The notes beneath the pieces were generated by a model. That model was not told the DNA's origin. It did no database searches and saw only the letters and a program-made list of their open reading frames with translations. This document shows positions 12,408 through 17,823 of a DNA stretch of 17,823 nt, one piece after another; position 1 is the stretch's first letter, and each line of letters opens with the position of its first letter. Position numbers and translations under genes: made by a program. The stretch is from positions 1-17,823 of the forward strand of contig CAIPVD010000102.1 in NCBI GenBank assembly GCA_903868375.1, read 5' to 3'. The stretch comes from an uncultured delta proteobacterium (lineage in GTDB: Bacteria; UBA10199; GCA-002796325; 1-14-0-20-49-13).

Positions 12408-12809
12408 GTGAAAAGATTGATAATCAATACAGATGGGGCCGCGCGTGGAAATCCGGGGCCGGCAGGCATTGGTGTCGTTATTAAAGATGAAGGTGGCGTT
12501 ATCATTAAAGAGATCGCCGAATACCTTGGTGAAACGACGAACAATCAGGCGGAATACAGGGCTCTCATCGCGGCGCTTAAGTCGGCAGTTGAACTTGGCG
12601 CGGAATCCGTTGCCGTGTTTGCCGATTCTGAACTTATGGTCAAGCAGGTGAAGGGCCTATATAAGGTGAAGAACGAAGGGCTTAAGCCCCTTTTTATCGA
12701 AGTTAAAGGCCTGTTGCCAAAATTCAAGGCATGTAATATAGAATATGTGCCTCGCGAGAGGAACAAAGAGGCGGACAAATTGGCTAACATAGCGATAGAT
12801 AACAGCTAA
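12408..12809 (+). CDS. rnhA: ribonuclease HI
   Basis: A 133-residue type 1 RNase H, shorter than E. coli RNase HI (155) because it lacks the basic protrusion, like the N-terminal domain of mycobacterial Rv2228c and archaeal forms. All four catalytic acids are present: Asp9 (NTDGAARGNPGPAG), Glu49 (TTNNQAEYRAL), Asp73 (VFADSELMVKQ) and Asp123 (RERNKEADKLAN). It cuts the RNA strand of RNA-DNA hybrids in the cytoplasm. It starts with GTG and has only a weak ribosome-binding site, which fits translational coupling to the gene before it. Confidence 0.92.
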   Translation: MKRLIINTDGAARGNPGPAGIGVVIKDEGGVIIKEIAEYLGETTNNQAEYRALIAALKSAVELGAESVAVFADSELMVKQVKGLYKVKNEGLKPLFIEVKGLLPKFKACNIEYVPRERNKEADKLANIAIDNS

Positions 12810-12823
12810 TAAAGGGGAAAACC

Positions 12824-13507
12824 ATGAAAGCAAAAGTGGCAGGTGTTCTATTAGTTGCAGTTCTAGCGGTAAGCGCGGCGAGTCTTGCACTTACTCCAAG
12901 CAAGTATCGCAAGATCGATACCGACAGCCATACCGGAAACTGCATATTCACGACGAACGAGCCTGAACTTGGAAAAGAAGATTCGTACAATGTTCAGAGC
13001 GAGTTCAGATGCGGAAAGATAGATAATATTTACGCTCGTTGCTACTTTCCAAAGACGGTCGATGCATATAAGCCAACAAGATGGAGCGCCTATTTTCAGA
13101 TGGGCCTGCACGACAGGGAAACGTTGATCGATGCGAAAGTTATGAAGGGGTGGGATTCGGAGAGGTTTGACCTTGTCATGAAGGGTGGCGGTTGCCACAA
13201 CGACAAGTTGGACTTTGGCGGTGTCGTTGCATGTGCAATAGGAAATTTTTGCGAGACCAACAACGTCGGTTCGGCAGAAGGAAATATATATGTTAGAGGC
13301 ATGTTCAAAGAAGGCGAGCACCAGGTATATGGCGTTACAAAGGATATTAATGATAATGTGAAGGTAACGCAACATGCAGAAGAAGATAGTTCATATCTAC
13401 CTGTCGCAGGTGGAAAGTTCACGATAATAGCCGGCGGTGGGAAGGGCGTTTCCATAGATAAAAAGGGAGACTCCATGAAGGGATTAAAAAAGATATTCGG
13501 TAACTAA
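12824..13507 (+). CDS. exported hypothetical protein with six cysteines
   Basis: A 227-residue protein with a Sec signal peptide (MKAK, then VAGVLLVAVLAVSAASLA, probable cut near residue 22). The mature part carries six cysteines (40, 63, 73, 124, 137, 143), an even number that could form three disulphide bonds in the periplasm or outside. The middle looks beta-rich (WSAYFQMGLHDRETLIDAKV, FDLVMKGGGC) and the end is glycine-rich (FTIIAGGGKG) with a basic tail. I recognise no family. It follows ribonuclease HI by 14 bases with AAAGGGGAA before the start, so it may share that transcript, and it is followed by the RNase P RNA gene. Confidence 0.75.
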   Translation: MKAKVAGVLLVAVLAVSAASLALTPSKYRKIDTDSHTGNCIFTTNEPELGKEDSYNVQSEFRCGKIDNIYARCYFPKTVDAYKPTRWSAYFQMGLHDRETLIDAKVMKGWDSERFDLVMKGGGCHNDKLDFGGVVACAIGNFCETNNVGSAEGNIYVRGMFKEGEHQVYGVTKDINDNVKVTQHAEEDSSYLPVAGGKFTIIAGGGKGVSIDKKGDSMKGLKKIFGN

Positions 13508-13536
13508 TTCGAATTTTTATTTCGTTCTTTTAAAAT
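13508..13536 (+). promoter_or_regulatory. candidate rnpB promoter
   Basis: TAAAAT at 13531-13536 (5 of 6) lies 17 bases after TTCGAA at 13508-13513 (weak). The RNA is expected to begin around 13541-13543. The AT-rich stretch between has no other candidate. Confidence 0.4.
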
Positions 13537-13540
13537 TTAA

Positions 13541-13906
13541 GGGCTTGGAGGTGGCCGCTCGGGAGTAAAATCCTTAGAGAGGAAAGTCCGGGCTTCATAA
13601 GGTTCCGTAACGGATAACGTCCGTCGTCTCGCCTATGGCGGGATAGGAATAGTGCCACAGAGACGAGTCCTGTCCAGAAATGGGCGGGGGTGAAACGAGG
13701 TAAACTCTACGGGAAGCAAGAGCAAATATGTTCCGCATATAAGGCTAAACCTGGCCGATGTTTGCACGCATCATTTCCTCATGAGGTGGTGCGTTCTTGG
13801 CGGAACGGGTAGCTCGCAAAGAGCTTCGCAGTAATGTGTAAGCCAAGATGAATGGCCATCCGACGCTTGTAAAGGCGTTGAACAGAACCCGGCTTATTCC
13901 AAGCCC
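13541..13906 (+). ncRNA. rnpB: RNase P RNA, bacterial class A
   Basis: The catalytic RNA of RNase P, which removes the 5' leader of pre-tRNAs. The terminal helix pairs GGGCTTGG at the 5' end with CCAAGCCC at the 3' end. The conserved region GAGGAAAGTCCGGGC is at 13579-13593 and its P4 partner ACAGAACCCGGCTTA at 13882-13896. GGTAAACTC and AGAGCAAATA around 13699-13729, and GCAGTAATGTG near 13829, are further conserved single-stranded parts. Length about 366 bases is normal. It has its own candidate promoter and a strong terminator. Confidence 0.96.
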
Positions 13907-13918
13907 CGATATTTAAAT

Positions 13919-13950
13919 ACCCCTAGGTGTAAAACGCCTAGGGGTTTTTT
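13919..13950 (+). terminator. rnpB intrinsic terminator
   Basis: A 12-pair stem (13919-13930 with 13934-13945, containing CCCCTAGG and CCTAGGGG) with a three-A loop, followed directly by T residues to 13950. Textbook form. Confidence 0.9.
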
Positions 13951-13955
13951 ATTGC

Positions 13956-13984
13956 TGGTCAAAAAAAACACCTTGCATTAGAAT
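13956..13984 (+). promoter_or_regulatory. candidate promoter of the beta-oxidation pair
   Basis: TGGTCA at 13956-13961 (4 of 6) and TAGAAT at 13979-13984 (5 of 6) with a 17-base spacer, about 26 bases before the thiolase start. Leaves room for the strong GGGGGTGAT ribosome-binding site. No fatty-acid regulator site is recognisable. Confidence 0.45.
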
Positions 13985-14010
13985 GGGCGTTCAAAGTTTG
14001 TGGGGGTGAT

Positions 14011-15153
14011 ATGGAAAAGGCCGTCATTGTTTCAGCTCTTAGATCTCCGCTTTGCAAAGCGGTCAAAGGCTCTTTTGCCGACATTCGTATCGACGATGTC
14101 TGCGCGCAGATAATAAAAGAATCCTTGCTCCGCATTCCGCAACTCGATCCACGACTTATCGAAGATGTACTTATTGGTTGTGCGATGCCTGAAGGCGAAC
14201 AGGGGTTAAATGTTGCGCGAAGTATTGCTTTTCTGGCTGGGCTTCCTCTAACCTGCGGCAGCGTTACGATAAATCGATTCTGCGGTTCTTCACTTGAAGC
14301 GATAAATCAGGCGGCTCGCGCTATTCAGTGCGGCGATGGGCAGGTGTTCGTTGCGGGTGGTGTCGAATCTATGTCGCACATCCCTATGGGTGGATTTAAT
14401 CCTTCATTGAATGAAAAACTGATGAGGCCGGGCGCTCCGCAAGGATATATTAGTATGGGAGAAACCGCCGAAAACTTGGCAAAGAAATATAATGTTTCAC
14501 GTAAGGAACAGGACCAGTTCGCGCTTGCGTCGCACGAGAAGGCGGTCGCGGCGATAAAAGGTAGCAAGTTCAAGAACGAAATAGTGCCGATCGAAGTTCA
14601 CGAGAAAAAAATTTCACAAGATGAGGGCCCTCGTGAAGATACGTCTCTAGAAAAATTGGCGGGACTAAAACCTGCATTTCTGCAAGATGGCACGGTCACG
14701 GCCGGAAATTCCAGCCAGATGACCGATGGTGCAGCGGTAACTATCATAATGGCGGAAAGCCTTGCCAAAAAGTTAAAGATTAAACCCCTGGCAAGGATAG
14801 TTACAATGGCAGTTGCCGGTTGCGACCCATCTACGATGGGTGAAGGCCCGATGTTTGCGGTGCCAAAGGCGCTGAAGCGAGCGGGAATGAAACTTAAAGA
14901 TGTCGATATTATCGAAATTAACGAGGCGTTCGCATCTCAAACGCTTGCGGTCATCCGTGAACTGAAGATCGATGAAAAAAAGCTTAACCGCCACGGCGGA
15001 GCGATAGCGCTCGGCCATCCTCTTGGTGCAACTGGCGCTCGCATCATGGCTACTCTTATTAACGAGCTTGCAATTTATGACGGAACGGTGGGCTTGGAAA
15101 CAATGTGCGTTGGTGGAGGGCAGGGTGTGGCGACGATAATCGAGCGCTTGTAA
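14011..15153 (+). CDS. fadA: acetyl-CoA C-acyltransferase (3-ketoacyl-CoA thiolase)
   Basis: A 380-residue thiolase, near the usual 390. The nucleophile is Cys91 (TINRFCGSSLEAI), the catalytic histidine is His336 (GGAIALGHPLGATG) and the second catalytic cysteine is Cys366 (ETMCVGGGQG). GNSSQMTDGAA (232-242) and NEAFASQ (304-310) are the other family motifs. It performs the last step of beta-oxidation, cleaving 3-ketoacyl-CoA to acetyl-CoA and a shortened acyl-CoA. The gene for the HAD/ECH fusion begins three bases after its stop, so the two form an operon that covers hydration, oxidation and thiolysis. An acyl-CoA dehydrogenase is not in the window. A biosynthetic acetoacetyl-CoA thiolase is a possible alternative, but the neighbour favours degradation. 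Confidence 0.93.
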   Translation: MEKAVIVSALRSPLCKAVKGSFADIRIDDVCAQIIKESLLRIPQLDPRLIEDVLIGCAMPEGEQGLNVARSIAFLAGLPLTCGSVTINRFCGSSLEAINQAARAIQCGDGQVFVAGGVESMSHIPMGGFNPSLNEKLMRPGAPQGYISMGETAENLAKKYNVSRKEQDQFALASHEKAVAAIKGSKFKNEIVPIEVHEKKISQDEGPREDTSLEKLAGLKPAFLQDGTVTAGNSSQMTDGAAVTIIMAESLAKKLKIKPLARIVTMAVAGCDPSTMGEGPMFAVPKALKRAGMKLKDVDIIEINEAFASQTLAVIRELKIDEKKLNRHGGAIALGHPLGATGARIMATLINELAIYDGTVGLETMCVGGGQGVATIIERL

Positions 15154-15156
15154 TAT

Positions 15157-17325
15157 ATGTCTATCAATAAAGTGACAGTTCTAGGCGCGGGGCTTATGGG
15201 TTCGCAGATAGCCGGGCATTTGGTGGGCTGCGGATTTGATGTGCTCTTGCTCGATCTGGAAATGGAGTTTGTCGTCAAAGGGCTCGAGCGTCTTGGCAAG
15301 ACGAAGCCGCCCGCCATGTACGACAACGAAGATATAAGGTCGATTACGCCGGGCAATTTCAAAGATAACTTAAAGGATATTTCAAGCTGCGATTGGGTCA
15401 TCGAAGCGATAGTTGAAGATAAGAACGCCAAACACGCCCTTTACGCCGAAATTGAAAAACACCTGAATGCGAAAACCGTTATCAGCTCGAACACTTCAGG
15501 CCTTACAAGGGCAAGTTTAATTGCCGGGCGTTCGGCAACTTTTTGTAAAAAATTCATCGTTACGCATTTCTTTAATCCGGTCCGGTATATGAAGTTAGTT
15601 GAGATAGTTTCGGGCGAGGAAAATTCGAAAGAGATGATCGCCGAAATTTCTAGGGTTTTGGAGGATCGGCTCGGAAAGGGCGTTGTCTATTCAAAGGATA
15701 TCCCCGATTTTGTGGCAAATCGAATAGGCGTCTTCACTGTGCTTTCCGCACTAGGGGCGGTTGAAAAGTTTGGCTGGAGGGTAGAGGTTGTCGATCAGGT
15801 TATGGGAATTCCCACGTGCAGGCCAAAGAGCGCCACGTTTAGAACTTTAGACATCGTGGGGCTCGATACGTTCGTTCATGTTGCCAAAAATGGCGGCCAC
15901 AAGCTACCGGCGTTCGTCGAAGAGATGATGGCGAAGGGATGGTTTGGTGATAAGGCGGGGCAGGGGTTCTATAAAAAGACGAAGTCAGAAATTCTGGTGC
16001 TAGATCCCAAAACTATGGAATACCGGCCGCAGCAGAAGATAAAAACAGCTTCGCTTGGCCTTGCTAAAGACATGACCGATGCGGCAGAGCGCATACGAAC
16101 GGTAGTTTTTGCGGATGATGAAGCCGGCAACATCGCCTGGCACCTGGTCAGCGCGGCGATACTGTTTTCATTGAACGTTTGGAGAGAGATCGCGCATTCG
16201 GAAGGAGAGGTCGATAAGGCGATGCGGTGGGGTTTTAACTGGGAGTTGGGGCCGTTCGAACAGTTGCGTGCGCTAGGAGTCACGAACGTGGAGAAGAGGT
16301 TGGGGCGGAAGCTGGAAGATGTCGAATCGCCGAAAAACGTTCCTGGGTTCCTGGGTTCCTGGGTTCCAAAGATCGCCAGCAACGCTGGCGCAGATCTTCT
16401 AGATATCGGCGACGGAATATTTTGCTGCAGTTTTCACACGAAGATGAACGCGATCGACGCAGACGTTGTAACTATGCTAGGCCGTTCCATCGAACACGTT
16501 GAAAAGGAAGGTGCCGGCCTTGTCATTGGAAATAATGCCGCGAACTTTTCTGCAGGCGCAAACCTAATGATGATCTTTCTTGCCGCTCAAAACAAAGAGT
16601 TCGGCCAGATAGAGAAGATGGTGCGCTCGTTTCAAAACATAAATCAGATGATAAGGTTTGCTTTAAAGCCCGTCGTCGTTGTCCCGGCAGGATTGACCCT
16701 GGGTGGCGGGTGCGAGATAGCGCTATCTGCTGCCAGAATAGTTGCGGCAGCTGAAACCTACATTGGCCTTGTTGAAGGAGGTGTCGGCTTGATACCGGCG
16801 GGTGGCGGTTGCAAAAACCTTCTCTTAAAATTCATGGAACGCCGAAAGATGAGCGGCCCGTTTCCGGCGATTAAAGGCGCGTTCGAGACGATCGCCTTTG
16901 CAAAGGCATCTTCTAGCGCAAAGGAAGCGAAAAAGATCGGCTATCTTGCAACTACCGACGAGATAATTATAGATCATGAAAAGGCATTTGCCGCGGCAAA
17001 ATTGGCGGCGCTAGCACTTACGAAAAATTACGTGCCGCCCGCTAAACGCCAAGACATAATCTTGCCAGGGCTTGGCGGAAAGATGGCGCTTGTAAATGGC
17101 GTTAGGCAGGCGGTACTTAAAGGCGTCGCAACGGAATATGATGCGTTCGTTTCCGAAAAACTTGCGCACGTCCTGTGTGATGGAGATATGCCTTGCCTAC
17201 ACGACACAAATGAAGATCATATCTTGGAGCTGGAACGAGAGGCGTTCTTATCGCTTTGCGGAGAGAAGAAAACGCTCGATCGAATAGGGCACATGCTATC
17301 TACGGGTAAGCCTTTAAGAAACTAA
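15157..17325 (+). CDS. fadN: 3-hydroxyacyl-CoA dehydrogenase / enoyl-CoA hydratase fusion (FadN type)
   Basis: A 722-residue bifunctional beta-oxidation enzyme with the order dehydrogenase then hydratase, as in Bacillus FadN and unlike E. coli FadB. The NAD-binding site is GAGLMG (10-15). The dehydrogenase His137-Glu149 pair is in VTHFFNPVRYMKLVEIV, and Asn188 in VANRIG. A second dehydrogenase C-terminal-like helical part covers about 310-390. The hydratase half runs from about 415 to 630, with oxyanion-hole segments NFSAGANL (463-470) and LTLGGGCE (513-520) and catalytic glutamates Glu520 and Glu540 (GLVEGGVGLIPAGGG). Between the halves, codons 395-404 are built from a perfect 8-base tandem repeat. 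No clear ribosome-binding site; likely coupled to the thiolase. Its stop overlaps that of the convergent barrel gene. Confidence 0.9.
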   Translation: MSINKVTVLGAGLMGSQIAGHLVGCGFDVLLLDLEMEFVVKGLERLGKTKPPAMYDNEDIRSITPGNFKDNLKDISSCDWVIEAIVEDKNAKHALYAEIEKHLNAKTVISSNTSGLTRASLIAGRSATFCKKFIVTHFFNPVRYMKLVEIVSGEENSKEMIAEISRVLEDRLGKGVVYSKDIPDFVANRIGVFTVLSALGAVEKFGWRVEVVDQVMGIPTCRPKSATFRTLDIVGLDTFVHVAKNGGHKLPAFVEEMMAKGWFGDKAGQGFYKKTKSEILVLDPKTMEYRPQQKIKTASLGLAKDMTDAAERIRTVVFADDEAGNIAWHLVSAAILFSLNVWREIAHSEGEVDKAMRWGFNWELGPFEQLRALGVTNVEKRLGRKLEDVESPKNVPGFLGSWVPKIASNAGADLLDIGDGIFCCSFHTKMNAIDADVVTMLGRSIEHVEKEGAGLVIGNNAANFSAGANLMMIFLAAQNKEFGQIEKMVRSFQNINQMIRFALKPVVVVPAGLTLGGGCEIALSAARIVAAAETYIGLVEGGVGLIPAGGGCKNLLLKFMERRKMSGPFPAIKGAFETIAFAKASSSAKEAKKIGYLATTDEIIIDHEKAFAAAKLAALALTKNYVPPAKRQDIILPGLGGKMALVNGVRQAVLKGVATEYDAFVSEKLAHVLCDGDMPCLHDTNEDHILELEREAFLSLCGEKKTLDRIGHMLSTGKPLRN
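16340..16367 (+). repeat. 8-base tandem repeat (TTCCTGGG) x 3.5 inside fadN
   Basis: Three perfect copies of TTCCTGGG plus TTCC. They encode the linker between the dehydrogenase and hydratase parts (VPGFLGSWVP). The unit is not a multiple of three, so gain or loss of one copy shifts the frame. A six-pair hairpin, GCCAGC with GCTGGC (16375-16380 and 16384-16389), follows directly. Confidence 0.9.
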
Positions 17326-17823
17326 AAATGATAAATGAGTCCGGCTTTTATCGGGAACGATATGAAACTTGCCTGCTTGTTTGTAGTTACGGCGTAATCG
17401 TTAAGAAATATGGCATATTTTATCGGGACTTCAAGATAGACGGTCAGCGCTTGCGTCTCTTCCGATTTATCGTTCAATTTTTGATAGATAGCATACTCAA
17501 ACCCAACCGATCCGCCGAACTCCGGCCCCATTACGTACGTCTTGTATAGGGGGTCGTTGACCTTGAGAAAGTTGTAACCAAAGATAGCCCCAATGAACGG
17601 ATCGATTTTTTTGTCCTTCGATAAAAAGTGGAACCTTGCTTCGACATCGACGCCGAACATGCTCGTCCATTTTACCTGGTTCAACTTTACTCTATCGTAG
17701 TTGAACGGAACCGATACGTCGAGCCAGTCGGGAGTTTCAAATTGCCAGCCGGCTACGGCAAATACGCCGAAGGCCGGAAATAACGATGCGTAGTTTGCGG
17801 TGCTTGACGAGATGTCTCCCTGC
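17322..17823 (-). CDS. outer-membrane beta-barrel protein, partial (N-terminus beyond the window)
   Basis: The minus-strand frame is open from its TAG at 17322-17324 to the right edge, giving 166 residues with no true start in view; the TTG at 17684 is an internal leucine codon. The product shows alternating beta strands (FPAFGVFAVAGWQFET, MFGVDVEARFHFLS, IDPFIGAIFGYNFL, GGSVGFEYAIYQKLN, TVYLEVPIKYAIFL) and ends SFPIKAGLIYHF, with the terminal phenylalanine expected of barrels inserted by the BAM complex. It is longer in its loops than the barrel at 3428-4042, so not a close copy. The specific role is unknown. It converges on the FadN-type gene with the two stop codons overlapping. Confidence 0.75.
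   Translation of the reverse strand, partial: QGDISSSTANYASLFPAFGVFAVAGWQFETPDWLDVSVPFNYDRVKLNQVKWTSMFGVDVEARFHFLSKDKKIDPFIGAIFGYNFLKVNDPLYKTYVMGPEFGGSVGFEYAIYQKLNDKSEETQALTVYLEVPIKYAIFLNDYAVTTNKQASFISFPIKAGLIYHF

Noticed and set aside
17322..17684. Complete 120-residue protein starting at 17684
   Set aside because: The start would be an internal TTG; the frame continues open with beta-barrel sequence to the window edge, so the gene is truncated by the window.

Overview
The window reads as chromosomal DNA of a Gram-negative bacterium. Two exported outer-membrane beta-barrel proteins, a DUF3467 protein, a CT398-like zinc-ribbon protein and many stand-alone receiver proteins point to a deltaproteobacteria-like lineage (Myxococcota, Bdellovibrionota or a related candidate phylum). 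That placement is inferred from gene content, not from a phylogeny. There is no phage gene, transposase or CRISPR array.

Layout. Positions 1-2522 hold four small units: a four-helix-bundle (23S IVP-type) protein, a DUF3467 protein on the minus strand, an EamA-type transporter and a class I methyltransferase. Positions 2571-10017 look like one long plus-strand operon: a DUF2156 acyltransferase-like protein, an outer-membrane barrel (their ends overlap), then histidine kinase 1, two receiver proteins, histidine kinase 2, two more receiver proteins and a small membrane-anchored pseudopilin-like protein. Most gaps in this run are 1-19 bases. A VanX-like D-Ala-D-Ala dipeptidase lies convergent to it on the minus strand. 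Positions 10679-11132 are non-coding and packed with direct repeats and hairpins around a minus-strand tRNA with anticodon CAU. Positions 11266-13507 carry the zinc-ribbon coiled-coil protein, an unknown small protein, ribonuclease HI and an exported six-cysteine protein. Then come the RNase P RNA with its terminator, and a thiolase plus HAD/ECH fusion pair for fatty-acid beta-oxidation. A partial outer-membrane barrel runs off the right edge on the minus strand.

How the genes work together. The core is a multi-component phosphorelay. Kinase 1 has a periplasmic sensor, HAMP and PAS; its catalytic half is of the Cph1/phytochrome-like type and it is followed at once by an Rcp1-like receiver, the classic partner of such kinases. 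Kinase 2 is soluble, has a cysteine-rich PAS domain, and ends in what I read as a catalytically dead GGDEF-like domain. None of the four response regulators has an output domain, so signals must leave by protein-protein contact or enter a shared phosphotransfer network. The flanking barrel, DUF2156 protein and pseudopilin-like protein suggest an envelope- or surface-related output, but that is inference.

The observations I rate highest are: this output-less relay; the degenerate GGDEF tail; an 8-base tandem repeat inside the beta-oxidation fusion gene that could switch its reading frame; the replaced zinc ligand in the VanX-like protein; the palindrome block next to the tRNA; and four genes whose predicted -10 box ends only 12-14 bases before the start codon with no Shine-Dalgarno, which suggests leaderless or near-leaderless transcripts.
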